A stretch of DNA of 64,000 bases from Alteromonas gracilis (GTDB lineage: Bacteria; Pseudomonadota; Gammaproteobacteria; Enterobacterales; Alteromonadaceae). The stretch lies in assembly GCF_002993325.1 (NCBI RefSeq), contig NZ_PVNO01000023.1, positions 62,001-126,000 of the forward strand, read 5' to 3'. The notes below the pieces were generated by a model, which was not told the origin of the DNA, searched no databases, and worked only from the letters and a program-made list of their open reading frames with translations. This document shows, in pieces, positions 47,437 through 56,417 of the stretch; position 1 is the first letter of the stretch; each line of letters begins with the position of its first letter. Position numbers and translations under genes: made by a program.

Positions 47437-47596
47437 TCTACGCTATCGCGAAATACTTAAAGCGAACATTAACAGTTTACGCAGCGGATATATAACTCGG
47501 GCATTTAAAAGCCTGAGTTATCACTTCTAGCATGTAAGATGTAACGTGTGTTTCGTCTTCAGGTTGAATAGCAACGGTTAATAAGGGCAAACTCCC

Positions 47597-49060
47597 ATGC
47601 AAAGCGAACTGCATGATCGTTTGGAATACTTAGTCAATTACTCTTCTCAGCTGATTTTTGTCAGCGGAGAGTCTATTGCACAACAACAAAAAACCCTCGA
47701 AGCCTTTGTTTTTCAACAGCACGATGATACTGAAATTGCGTATTTAACCGCGCAAGATAACATGGAGCCGTCAGATTACCGTCGCCAGCTTTGCAGGCAA
47801 TTACTGGGGCAAGTCGTCGGCAGTTTTGTAAGACCGCTAAACGAACTACTCTCAGGCCTAAATAGTCATGAGGGGCCTATTCTTATCGCGATAACTCAAG
47901 CGCATAACCTTCCCGATGCTCTACTTCAAGAATTATGGGACTTGGTACTTCAAAGTCGATTTGCTGGAAATAAACAGCATTTAAACGTGCTTCTGTTTGC
48001 TAACAATGATTGGGCAGAACGCGCTAAACAATGGCTTCCTGCTAAAAACACCGAAACACCACTTATTATCAGCAGCCAGTCGGTTATGAGTGAACAGCCA
48101 AACTTTGCCTCTGAGCTAGACAAAATGATTGCTTCACGCCGTGAAGCGTTTCAAGCGCATCTGGAAAACAGACAGCGTGAACACACTCAAACCTTTAGTA
48201 ACCCACTAAAAACCACTTGGTTTTATATAGCGGTGGCTTGTGTATTTCTGATGACTTTCGCTGGTTTAGTACATTGGCAGTACGGTGATAAGTTAGCGAC
48301 TCTGTTCTCACCTATTGAACAACAAAACCAAGAATTTCAGCCCCCCCAAGTTAAACCGGGCTCGGCCTACAGCACTTTATTAAGTGACGATAATTCAAAT
48401 AGTGACGAGTCACAGCGCGGCGACGGTAAACCGCTAGATGACATTGCTATTGAGGCAGCCAACGTTGAACTGGTCGTTTCCTCCATAGAAGGTGAAGATA
48501 CACAAACTAAGGCGACTGACGGCAATGTTCTTGTGACCGCTTGGGACGAAGCGGTAGCTGCACTTCCAGCAAGCCCGGAAACGTCAGAGCAACAAGACGT
48601 CACGGCAGAGACAACCGATGAAGATAATTCAGGGGAACGTTTGAGCGACCAAGGTAGTGCGGTTACCAACAATGAAGATGTTGACGCGCCCATCGTAGAG
48701 ATATCAAAACCCGCTCAGACATCAGATAGCACAACAGATGCCAAAGGCGTCGAAGACGCACCTTCAAAAAATGCTGAGTGGATAGCTGAAAATGACTATG
48801 CAATTCAAATGCTTGCCATGAAGGATAAATCTGTACTCAATGCGTTTCTCAGTGAAAATGGTTTATTAAACCGCACTCGAATATACAAAACGACGCGCTA
48901 TGGCGGCGACTGGTTTGTGGTTGTAGACAAGCAGGTTTACACATCTATCTCTCAAGCCCAGCAAGGGCGTGCTGCTTTGCCAGAATACCCCGGTAAGGAG
49001 AATGCGTTTGTAAAACGCGGGCGCCAAATCCTTTCAGAAATAAGTAAAGTAGAAAATTAA
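47597..49060 (+). CDS. damX: DamX-like SPOR-domain protein
   Basis: DamX is an inner-membrane protein that binds septal peptidoglycan through its SPOR domain. The 487-residue protein has a cytoplasmic N-terminal domain (about 1-180) that looks like an AAA-type fold (LIFVSGESIAQQQKTLEAFV, then ILIAITQAHNLPDALLQELWDL) but lacks a Walker A GKT/S. One transmembrane helix lies at about 208-226. A long acidic, Ser/Thr-rich linker (about 235-390) follows, then a C-terminal SPOR domain (about 395-480, YAIQMLAMKDKSVLNAFL and RYGGDWFVVVDKQVY). Context (aroB-damX-dam) is conserved. A septal role is inferred from family and place. Confidence 0.9.
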   Translation: MQSELHDRLEYLVNYSSQLIFVSGESIAQQQKTLEAFVFQQHDDTEIAYLTAQDNMEPSDYRRQLCRQLLGQVVGSFVRPLNELLSGLNSHEGPILIAITQAHNLPDALLQELWDLVLQSRFAGNKQHLNVLLFANNDWAERAKQWLPAKNTETPLIISSQSVMSEQPNFASELDKMIASRREAFQAHLENRQREHTQTFSNPLKTTWFYIAVACVFLMTFAGLVHWQYGDKLATLFSPIEQQNQEFQPPQVKPGSAYSTLLSDDNSNSDESQRGDGKPLDDIAIEAANVELVVSSIEGEDTQTKATDGNVLVTAWDEAVAALPASPETSEQQDVTAETTDEDNSGERLSDQGSAVTNNEDVDAPIVEISKPAQTSDSTTDAKGVEDAPSKNAEWIAENDYAIQMLAMKDKSVLNAFLSENGLLNRTRIYKTTRYGGDWFVVVDKQVYTSISQAQQGRAALPEYPGKENAFVKRGRQILSEISKVEN

Positions 49061-49275
49061 GGTGCTTACGCTGGTTATTAGCACTAAATACGCAAAATTC
49101 CATTCTTACGACACTTGTTGGTTGTCCGTTTTACTGATGAAAGTTACAATCTACCTTTAGCGTGGTGATATCTGATACTGATCAGCATAAAAGTATAAAG
49201 ACGACCCTTTCCCTTGGAACGGCGGCGCAAGGAAAAACCACCGTCTTCATTCCGTCTAGGTAGTAACGTTTAAGC

Positions 49276-50157
49276 ATGATGCAGAAAAAAAACCGGGCTT
49301 TTCTAAAGTGGGCCGGTGGCAAATACAGCTTGGTTGAGCATATTCAGGCCAGATTACCGCAAGCTAACAAACTTATTGAACCGTTTGTTGGTGCAGGTTC
49401 TGTGTTTCTCAATACCCAATACAAACGCTATCTGCTAAATGACATTAACCCTGATCTCATCAATTTATACAATTTACTTAAAGCGCAACCAGACGCACTG
49501 ATTAATGACGCACGCTCATTCTTTGACGGGAAGCGCAATCAAGAAAAAATGTATTACGCTTTACGTGAGGAGTTTAATACCACTGAAGACGAGTATTACC
49601 GCGCAATTCTTTTTCTGTATTTGAATCGCCACGGTTACAACGGGCTGTGTCGCTATAGCCTTCAAGGCCGCTTTAATGTGCCTTTTGGCCGTTACAAGAA
49701 ACCTTATTTTCCTGAAGATGAGATGTTTGTATTCTCTGAGAAGTCTCAGAAGGCCACATTCACCTGCTTACCTTTTGAAAAAGTGTTTTCACGGGCAAGA
49801 CGAGGTAATGTCATTTATTGTGACCCTCCTTATGCACCGATCAGTAAAACCGCAGCTTTCACCAGTTATGCGGCGCGAAGTTTTGGTCAGGAATCACAAG
49901 AAAAACTCGCTGAACTTGCTACCCGAGCATCACAAAAACGCGGTATCCCAGTGTTGATATCTAATCACGACTTGCCGCTTACAAGGGCGTTGTATCAAGG
50001 CGCTGACTTTAGCATGCTGTCAGTTAAGCGTTCGATAAGTCAAAACGGCGCAAAGCGACAACCAGTAGATGAAATATTGGCTTACTTTCCTCCCGCCACT
50101 GTGGTGACTAAGCGCAGTAGCCGCAATAAAAAAGCAACAACACGCAACTTACTATAA
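49276..50157 (+). CDS. dam: DNA adenine methyltransferase (GATC)
   Basis: Dam methylates adenine in GATC and serves mismatch repair and replication timing. The 293-residue D12-class protein has the AdoMet motif FLKWAGGKYSLVEHI (about residues 9-23), LIEPFVGAGSVFLN, YLLNDINPDLINLY, the LNRHGYNGLCRYS recognition region, and the catalytic motif DPPY in VIYCDPPYAPIS (about 184). It lies between damX and rpe, as in E. coli, with four other genes now inserted on the minus strand before rpe. The assignment is secure. Confidence 0.97.
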   Translation: MMQKKNRAFLKWAGGKYSLVEHIQARLPQANKLIEPFVGAGSVFLNTQYKRYLLNDINPDLINLYNLLKAQPDALINDARSFFDGKRNQEKMYYALREEFNTTEDEYYRAILFLYLNRHGYNGLCRYSLQGRFNVPFGRYKKPYFPEDEMFVFSEKSQKATFTCLPFEKVFSRARRGNVIYCDPPYAPISKTAAFTSYAARSFGQESQEKLAELATRASQKRGIPVLISNHDLPLTRALYQGADFSMLSVKRSISQNGAKRQPVDEILAYFPPATVVTKRSSRNKKATTRNLL

Positions 50158-50242
50158 CGTAGATTCTTGAAAAAACTGACTACGTAGATCGCGCGACGTT
50201 AATGAGAAGATGGTTCATTTATCAATAGCGAAGGGTTGACCG

Positions 50243-50443
50243 CTAATCGCTGTAGCCCGTATACCATTTTACGAACATAAACAATGAAACCACAAAAAGT
50301 ACAACTAAAATAACGCCGATCACAGCAAAACTGATGAAGGTCCCTTTGGTAAAGTCACGTTCATAATTTCGGTGGCTCTGAACCCCAAACAAACTTGCTA
50401 TCACACTACCTAGAACTGACCAAAACCCAGTGCCAGACCGCAT
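50243..50443 (-). CDS. DUF2970 small membrane protein
   Basis: This 66-residue protein fits the DUF2970 family. The signature SVLGSVIASLFGVQSHRNYERDFTKG lies at about residues 9-34, followed by one transmembrane helix (about 36-60). The family is common in proteobacteria and of unknown function. It begins nine bases after the stop of the next gene on the minus strand, so the two are probably one transcript. Confidence 0.8.
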   Translation of the reverse strand: MRSGTGFWSVLGSVIASLFGVQSHRNYERDFTKGTFISFAVIGVILVVLFVVSLFMFVKWYTGYSD

Positions 50444-50452
50444 CGTGTGACC

Positions 50453-50761
50453 TTAGCCGTCTTTCGAAGGTGAAGTGAAATCTCGATTACCTTCGTCGCT
50501 GTGCAACAACTCAAGTAGATCTAAAAAATGAAACTGAAAAGAAAAAGATTTACCCGCTATCCATGAAAGCCAGCTCACTTCTTCCACTCCCTCTTGATGA
50601 CGGGCGCACTGGTTTTGAACATGGCTTGCTGGTAGCTTTGGATTAAATTCTGTGACCGGTTGAAAATCGCATACTGACGAGTGTGATTTAGGCGCAGTAG
50701 TAACCGCAACGCTAGCTAGCGCCACAGCTCCGCAAATCGCGAAAAAAGGAAGAACTTTCAT
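50453..50761 (-). CDS. Small exported protein, unrecognised
   Basis: This 102-residue protein is not recognised. The ATG at 50761 has AAGGAG eight bases upstream, better than the GTG three codons earlier. An N-terminal signal peptide (about residues 1-20, MKVLPFFAICGAVALASVAV) precedes a mature part with two cysteines (CDFQPV and NQCARHQ) that could form a disulfide in the periplasm. A hydrophobic, Phe-rich stretch (FSFQFHFLDLLELL) follows. It lies directly upstream of the DUF2970 gene. Function unknown. Confidence 0.55.
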   Translation of the reverse strand: MKVLPFFAICGAVALASVAVTTAPKSHSSVCDFQPVTEFNPKLPASHVQNQCARHQEGVEEVSWLSWIAGKSFSFQFHFLDLLELLHSDEGNRDFTSPSKDG

Positions 50762-50851
50762 CCTGAACACTCCTTACACTCGTTTAAAAAGTAGTCTCAT
50801 TATAGACAAAAGTAGGTTACGAACAAGTTAAAAATGCGTTGCTTTAAAAAT

Positions 50852-50883
50852 GAAAAGCCCAATGATGTGACATTAGGCTTTTA
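50852..50883 (-). terminator. Second terminator after the TorF-type porin
   Basis: Arms AAAAGCCCAATG and CATTAGGCTTTT pair with one extra base. Read on the minus strand they are followed by TTTTCATTTTT. It lies just downstream of another terminator, forming a tandem pair. Confidence 0.6.
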
Positions 50884-50896
50884 CTACTCAACGTTT

Positions 50897-50920
50897 TATT
50901 AAAAGGCCATCCGATGGCCT
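50897..50920 (-). terminator. First terminator after the TorF-type porin
   Basis: The palindrome AGGCCAT-CCG-ATGGCCT (50904-50920) is followed on the minus strand by TTTTAATAAAA. It is about 12 bases past the porin stop. Confidence 0.75.
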
Positions 50921-50932
50921 CTCGATTTAATT

Positions 50933-51661
50933 TTAAAGTTCGAAATCTACCGAGTAAGCTACAGTGAATTTAACAGCATCGTTGTCAAACTCGTCGTCGC
51001 CGCCCATATCATCAAGGTCGGTACCCGTGATGGCAAAGCTGAAACCATCTTTTGCAATTGAAACGCCGTAGTCTACATAACCTTCTACGCCATTAAACGC
51101 TTCAGCAAAATCACCTTCATGGTAACCAACGTGAAAACCAAGTTCTGCGCCGTTTAAGATTTCCATGCTGTAATCAAGCGAGGTATACGACGCTTGTGCA
51201 AAGCCAAAGTCTTGAGTTTCACCCTCGTCAGCTTCGGTGTGCGCTAAAAGGTAAACAGTAAGGCTCAAGCCCCCCATTCCTACTGAGCCATAAACTTCTG
51301 CAAAATCGAAGTTCGCTTCGTCATCATAGTTGTAGTATAGGTAACCGAAGTCGTATGCAATGCCGTCAGACTCCCCCGAGAAACCAAAATACATGTCGTG
51401 CTCGTAAGAATAAACGTCGCCCGCGCCATAGTTCACATTAGATGCCCAAGTACCGGCATAAAAGCCACTTTCGTGAGCGTAATCAATACCGCCCTGCACA
51501 GCCGCTTCGTTAGTGGTCTGCGTAAGACCACGCCAAATGTAGTTGCTGGTCGCACTTGCATTGGCGGTAAATTCGCCTTCTGCATAGCTAGGCATTGCAG
51601 TTAGCAGACACGCTGAAGAAATAGCAGCGGCAAGTAAAGTTCTTTTTGTAGATGTTTTCAT
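50933..51661 (-). CDS. TorF-family putative outer-membrane porin
   Basis: This 242-residue protein belongs to the TorF/TIGR02001 group of small outer-membrane beta-barrels. A signal peptide (about residues 1-24, ending MPSYAEG) precedes the typical start of the family, ATSNYIWRGLTQTTNEAAVQGGIDY. Repeated amphipathic strands follow with aromatic girdles (YDFGYLYYNYDDEANFDF) and the closing strand KFTVAYSVDFEL. The ATG at 51661 was preferred; a long upstream frame extension has no resemblance. The substrate is unknown. A single gene with two terminators. Confidence 0.82.
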   Translation of the reverse strand: MKTSTKRTLLAAAISSACLLTAMPSYAEGEFTANASATSNYIWRGLTQTTNEAAVQGGIDYAHESGFYAGTWASNVNYGAGDVYSYEHDMYFGFSGESDGIAYDFGYLYYNYDDEANFDFAEVYGSVGMGGLSLTVYLLAHTEADEGETQDFGFAQASYTSLDYSMEILNGAELGFHVGYHEGDFAEAFNGVEGYVDYGVSIAKDGFSFAITGTDLDDMGGDDEFDNDAVKFTVAYSVDFEL

Positions 51662-52058
51662 GTGTGTTCTCCAGTCAAATTCAAACTTGTTGTTATTCGT
51701 TTTTTCTGTCTGTGTTTTCTTTTTTGAACTGGATAACGCAAAGTTGGTGCCCATTTATGGTTCAGTAAAAAAAAACATAAAAACAATTGCAAGACATTGA
51801 TAAACAAATACATTTGAAGGATTGGATTATTTTTTAGTGGGAACTGCTTTGGTTAAGGCTGAACAAGGACGCACCAGCATAACGCGCTCTCACCAAAACA
51901 GGGCACGCCAGCAACAGCCACTTTTCAACGTAAACCCATGTGAAATTGCGACTCAATTATCCTTTACATAGTAAAGAGGTTCGGTTTTGGGTAAACTTTC
52001 GCAACTTAAAGCGTAAGCGGCGATGCATCTTGCTGTTTTTTGATTAGAAGGACTCGTA
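51662..52058. other. Intergenic region between the porin and rpe
   Basis: About 400 bases carrying the divergent promoters of the porin and of rpe. I see no gene in it. The rpe ribosome site (AGAAGGACTCGTA) lies at its end. Confidence 0.4.
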
Positions 52059-52736
52059 ATGAAACCATTTTTAATTGCCCCATCGATACTATCTGCCGAC
52101 TTTGCCCGACTGGGAGAAGACGTGGAAAAAGTATTAGCGGCCGGTGCCGACGTGGTACATTTCGATGTTATGGATAATCACTATGTGCCAAACCTTACGT
52201 TTGGGCCCATGATTTGTGAGGCTTTGAGAAAATACGGTATTACCGCACCTATTGATGTTCACCTGATGGTTAAACCCGTTGATGATTTGATAGAAAAGTT
52301 TGCCGATGCAGGAGCTAGCTTTATTAGCTTTCATCCAGAAGCCTCTGAGCATATAGATCGGTCTTTACAGCTTATTATTGACAAAGGGTGTAAGCCCGGC
52401 TTGGTGTTTAATCCAGCCACGCCGTTACATTACCTTGACCATGTCATGGACAAGCTACACCACATTCTTATCATGTCGGTTAACCCTGGCTTTGGTGGTC
52501 AAAAATTCATACCCACCACATTAGATAAAGTTCGTGCAGTGAAGCAGCGCGTAGAAGAAAGCGGCTACGATATTCGAATTGAAATTGACGGGGGCGTAAA
52601 AGTCGATAACATTCGCGCCATCGCTGAGGCAGGGGCAGACATGTTTGTAGCTGGCTCGGCCATTTTTTCTCAAGATGATTACAGCGATGTTATTACGCAA
52701 ATGCGTAATGAACTCGCCATGCTATCTAAAGCATAA
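52059..52736 (+). CDS. rpe: Ribulose-phosphate 3-epimerase
   Basis: This enzyme interconverts ribulose-5-phosphate and xylulose-5-phosphate in the pentose phosphate pathway. The 225-residue TIM-barrel has the family motifs [14 protein letters not shown] (about residues 7-20), [18 protein letters not shown] (about 34-51), [17 protein letters not shown], and EIDGGV with the catalytic Asp (about 177). AGAAGGA precedes the ATG. It leads into trpS after 65 bases; the gph gene that lies between them in E. coli is absent. Confidence 0.97.
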   Translation: MKPFLIAPSILSADFARLGEDVEKVLAAGADVVHFDVMDNHYVPNLTFGPMICEALRKYGITAPIDVHLMVKPVDDLIEKFADAGASFISFHPEASEHIDRSLQLIIDKGCKPGLVFNPATPLHYLDHVMDKLHHILIMSVNPGFGGQKFIPTTLDKVRAVKQRVEESGYDIRIEIDGGVKVDNIRAIAEAGADMFVAGSAIFSQDDYSDVITQMRNELAMLSKA

Positions 52737-52801
52737 TTTTTGAAGCTAAGCTTTCTCTATCTTTATTAAAACAGTATTTAACGTATTACAGGTAAAAAGA
52801 A

Positions 52802-53809
52802 ATGAGCAATAAACCCGTTGTATTAAGTGGCTGTCAGCCTTCAGGACAACTTACCCTTGGCAACTATATGGGTGCACTTAAACAGTGGGTTTCCATGCAG
52901 GACGATCACGATTGCCTATATATGATTGTAGATTTGCATGCGATAACGGTAAGACAAGATCCAAAGCAGCTTGCCGAAGCATGTTTGGACGGTCTCTCTC
53001 TTTATCTTGCCTGCGGCATTGACCCTCAAAAGAGTACGCTATTTTTGCAGTCACACGTGCCAGAACACGCACAGCTATCTTGGGTACTTAATTGCTATGC
53101 TCAAATGGGTGAGCTAAATCGCATGACGCAGTTCAAAGATAAGTCAGCGAAAAATGAAAATAACATTAATGTAGGCCTATATAGCTACCCTGTACTTCAA
53201 GCAGCAGACATTTTGCTTTACCAGGCGGACAAAGTGCCCGTAGGCGAAGATCAAAAGCAGCATCTTGAGTTAACACGTGATATCGCAACACGCGTAAATA
53301 ACTTATACGGCGACGTTTTCCGCTTGCCTGATCCTTATATTCCAGAGTTTGGCGCGCGTATCATGAGTCTTCAAGAGCCAGAAAAGAAGATGTCAAAGTC
53401 AGACAGCAATCCGAATAACTTCATTGGATTATTAGAAGACCCAAAAAAGCTGGCTAAGAAGATTAAACGCGCAGTGACCGACTCTGACGAACAGGCCAAC
53501 ATTTATTTCAACCCAACAGAGAAACCTGGCGTATCGAACTTGCTTACCCTTCTCTCTCTTGCAACTGGGAAATCGGTGAAAGCGCTTGAGCCTGAATATA
53601 CAGATAAAATGTATGGTCACTTAAAAGGTGACGTTGCAGATGCAGTGGTTGCCCTGCTTGAACCTATTCAAAACCGCTACGCTGAAATTCGAGCAGATAG
53701 AGCATATCTTGATGATGTTATGCGCCAAGGTGCAGAAAAAGCGTCTGCACGAGCCGCTGAGACCCTGGCGAAAGTTTACAAAGCTGTGGGCTTTATTCCC
53801 AAGCCATAA
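52802..53809 (+). CDS. trpS: Tryptophanyl-tRNA synthetase
   Basis: This class I synthetase charges tRNA-Trp. The 335-residue protein has the HIGH-like motif in [18 protein letters not shown] (LTLGNY), [10 protein letters not shown], the tryptophan pocket [26 protein letters not shown] (about 130-155), and KMSKS in [13 protein letters not shown] (about 195). It is the usual bacterial length and ends the dam-rpe-trpS run. A 9-bp inverted repeat follows. Confidence 0.97.
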   Translation: MSNKPVVLSGCQPSGQLTLGNYMGALKQWVSMQDDHDCLYMIVDLHAITVRQDPKQLAEACLDGLSLYLACGIDPQKSTLFLQSHVPEHAQLSWVLNCYAQMGELNRMTQFKDKSAKNENNINVGLYSYPVLQAADILLYQADKVPVGEDQKQHLELTRDIATRVNNLYGDVFRLPDPYIPEFGARIMSLQEPEKKMSKSDSNPNNFIGLLEDPKKLAKKIKRAVTDSDEQANIYFNPTEKPGVSNLLTLLSLATGKSVKALEPEYTDKMYGHLKGDVADAVVALLEPIQNRYAEIRADRAYLDDVMRQGAEKASARAAETLAKVYKAVGFIPKP

Positions 53810-53841
53810 ACTTTTAGTAAATGCAAAACGTTAACAATAAG

Positions 53842-53868
53842 CATGAAGAGTTCTTAGAGCTCTTCATG
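53842..53868 (+). repeat. Inverted repeat after trpS
   Basis: CATGAAGAG (53842-53850) and CTCTTCATG (53860-53868) are perfectly complementary around a nine-base loop. No T-run follows. The hairpin sits between trpS and the pabA/trpG start. Confidence 0.5.
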
Positions 53869-53912
53869 AGCATAACCCTCGCACGTTAGAAACACCAAGG
53901 ATTAGCACTGCT

Positions 53913-54497
53913 GTGTTGCTGTTAATTGATAACTTCGATTCGTTTACCCATAACCTTGCTCGATACTTTAAAGAGCTTGGTGCTGACGTTGAGGTAGTGC
54001 GAAACAACGCGCTTAGCATTGACGATATCTCACGCATATCGCCAACTCAGCTTGTTATCTCTCCGGGCCCATGCACGCCTAACGAGGCCGGTATCAGCTT
54101 AGACGCAATCAGACACTTTGCCGGTAAAATTCCTATTCTTGGCGTTTGCCTGGGTCACCAAGCCATTGGGCAAGTATTTGGCGCTCATGTGGTAGGCGCG
54201 CAAGAAATTAAGCATGGGAAAGTATCTACGTTAACACATAACAATACCGGTCTATTTAAAGGGTTACCTGAAACATTCAACGTAACACGCTACCATTCGT
54301 TGGTTTTAGAACCCGCATCCGTGCCTACTTCACTGCGGATTGATGCTTGGTGTAAAACCGCCCATGGTACTAGAGAAATAATGGCAGTTTCTCATAAGTA
54401 TCATCCTATTTGGGGCGTACAATATCACCCTGAGTCTTTACTCACTGAACACGGCCACAGCGTATTAAATGCGTTTTTACAGTTCAAAACACCTTAA
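53913..54497 (+). CDS. pabA: Aminodeoxychorismate/anthranilate synthase glutaminase subunit
   Basis: This is the class I glutamine amidotransferase subunit that gives ammonia to chorismate for p-aminobenzoate (PabB) and/or anthranilate (TrpE). The 194-residue protein has the start LLLIDNFDSFTHNLARYF, the oxyanion SPGPCTPNEAG, the nucleophile Cys in GVCLGHQAIGQ (about residue 79), and the His/Glu pair in GVQYHPESLLTEHG (about 168-170). The start is GTG. Neighbouring an argD-type aminotransferase, as pabA does in E. coli, favours pabA; trpG function cannot be excluded. Confidence 0.9.
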   Translation: MLLLIDNFDSFTHNLARYFKELGADVEVVRNNALSIDDISRISPTQLVISPGPCTPNEAGISLDAIRHFAGKIPILGVCLGHQAIGQVFGAHVVGAQEIKHGKVSTLTHNNTGLFKGLPETFNVTRYHSLVLEPASVPTSLRIDAWCKTAHGTREIMAVSHKYHPIWGVQYHPESLLTEHGHSVLNAFLQFKTP

Positions 54498-54734
54498 GAA
54501 AATTTCAATAAAGCCGATACGCTTTCATAAGTGTAAAAGGTTACGCTTGAAGGCCGGTAAAACTCGCAATTCACTGATTTTTCGTTTAACTTTCTTAAAT
54601 ATGTTTGATATTGACTATTTATTTAGACAATAGATTTAAACGTAATAATTTATCAGTAATTCGTACAAACTCTATTGCCTCTTAAGAAAACCGTTATTTA
54701 AAGTTTTGCTATTGCGAGAACGATAAGGTCCCTG

Positions 54735-55955
54735 ATGTACGATAATATTTCCGTTCACCAAAAAGTTATGAGCAGGAGAGCTTTTACAATGACAATGGGG
54801 GCAACGACATCGCCCACGATAGATGATCGTATCGAAAATTTGCTCATATCGCCTGAACGGGTGTTTGAAATGCTAGGAAAGCGTCGAGTTGGTGAAGTAA
54901 GTTTTGAGCAATCTGAACAAGGAGATGCGCGCAGATTACTTTTAAACGTTGAAAAAATTGCGATTGAAAATAAACGCCTGCAAGAAAAAACGGAAGCGTC
55001 CTACCTAGAATCGGTTAGCCACCAGCTTCATGAAGTACTACTTGGTGAACTTACCGAACAATTAAGTGCCACTGATGAGCTGGTTCAAACCGTTCTTAAT
55101 TTACCAGAAAACATCGGTGAACTGCTTGACGCACTTGCTGTTAAAGCGTGCTCTGTATCCAAATTAGAACCAATCGCAGCCACTATGCCATGGCTTTACG
55201 ATGAACTTATCGTCATTGTGAACACGCCTCAGTTCAGACGCAAAGACTCGCGCGGTCGCATTATTATCGTTGAAACGCTTCGCACTGCACTCAGCTTCTT
55301 AGGCATTGAGAACCTGCGCACGTTAATACCTTCGCTTATATTGAAGCGCGCAATGCCGCAAATTACCGATCCTCACCCACATATCAAACAAAAGCTGACC
55401 CAATACGCCACGGGTGTTGCCCTAACAGCAAAGCGGATAGCCAGTATAAGTGGAGGCAGTAAAAACGAAGCCTACGCATTAGGCGTATTGAGCAACTTGG
55501 GTCGCTGTGCAGTAACGCGGCTTTATTTCAAACTATTTGATAAAATTCAACTTCATCTTTTACAAGAGTGTCAAAAAGATAAAGAGCAGAAACGACATGA
55601 AGCCTTGCTTAAAATCGTTCCCTCAGCCAATCACCTCATCGCTATGCAACAAGAGTTTGCCGACGCAGTGAGTGCTGACATACTAGAATGGATGCATTTA
55701 AAAAGGTTGCCAATAGCTTCTGCCATGCGCGCATGTGCAAACAAAACGCCCGCAGAGCGGGGAACGCTTTGTAAAGCGCTATATCAATCGCGCACGTATA
55801 CGCAAATAAGAATGTTGCACCAGCTTAAACTGGTAGAAATGAAAGACGTTAAGCCACTTTTCAACGAGCAAAAATTCCCTAATGGCGCCCTCGAAAAACT
55901 CAAATCCATTGATATTTTCACTCTGCAATTAGTTAAAAATGAAGAAAATCATTAA
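54735..55955 (+). CDS. HDOD-domain protein
   Basis: This 406-residue cytoplasmic protein has an N-terminal helical part of about 100 residues, then an HDOD (degenerate HD-related output) domain covering about residues 130-340. The segments PEYDELIV-type VIVNTPQFRRKDSRGRIIIVETLRTALSFLGIENLRTLIP and AVTRLYFKLFDKIQ match HDOD proteins. The HD metal residues are not intact, as usual for HDOD. AAGG lies six bases before the ATG. HDOD proteins regulate signalling (for example chemotaxis and c-di-GMP pathways); the specific role here is unknown. It is not in an operon. Confidence 0.8.
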   Translation: MYDNISVHQKVMSRRAFTMTMGATTSPTIDDRIENLLISPERVFEMLGKRRVGEVSFEQSEQGDARRLLLNVEKIAIENKRLQEKTEASYLESVSHQLHEVLLGELTEQLSATDELVQTVLNLPENIGELLDALAVKACSVSKLEPIAATMPWLYDELIVIVNTPQFRRKDSRGRIIIVETLRTALSFLGIENLRTLIPSLILKRAMPQITDPHPHIKQKLTQYATGVALTAKRIASISGGSKNEAYALGVLSNLGRCAVTRLYFKLFDKIQLHLLQECQKDKEQKRHEALLKIVPSANHLIAMQQEFADAVSADILEWMHLKRLPIASAMRACANKTPAERGTLCKALYQSRTYTQIRMLHQLKLVEMKDVKPLFNEQKFPNGALEKLKSIDIFTLQLVKNEENH

Positions 55956-56417
55956 AAATTTAGTGGATATTCATGCAGTCATTATGCAATCACGTATCCA
56001 CTTACTCCTTTTAAAGTAAAAATACGCGTTTTCTTATACTATTGCCTGCTCGAGGCTTATCGATTCGATGGGTCACTCGTCGCGGACGCCTATGATTTGC
56101 CTACTCAACAGCCTGCTAAAACCCGCATGTCACCCTTTTCAAGAGCTGATTAACGATTATTACTAAATGATATAGCCCAGTAGTTAATAGTTATTCACTT
56201 TTCCTGCAAATTAAGCCACAGTCCTTATAAATAAAGGGCTGCAGCCTTTTTGAAAGAAGACAAATGTTAAAAGAAATGGCATACTGTAAATCAAATCCGA
56301 TTAGTTTTTACGCGCTGAAACGATGTTTCGAGAATGAAATTAGGTCGAAATTAACGGCTATTCTTGACGAGCACGCTGACATAGTGTGATTTAGCGCCCA
56401 ATGCAGAGGTAACAAAG
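55956..56417. other. Intergenic region upstream of the ast genes, with a small ORF
   Basis: This stretch should contain the ast promoter. It holds a 41-codon ORF at 56264-56389 (MLKEMAYCKS start) after a weak AGAAGA site. It also holds a short AAAGGGCTGCAGCCTTTTT palindrome at about 56234-56252, which could be a terminator for the HDOD gene. The small ORF matches nothing I know and may not be coding. Confidence 0.35.
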
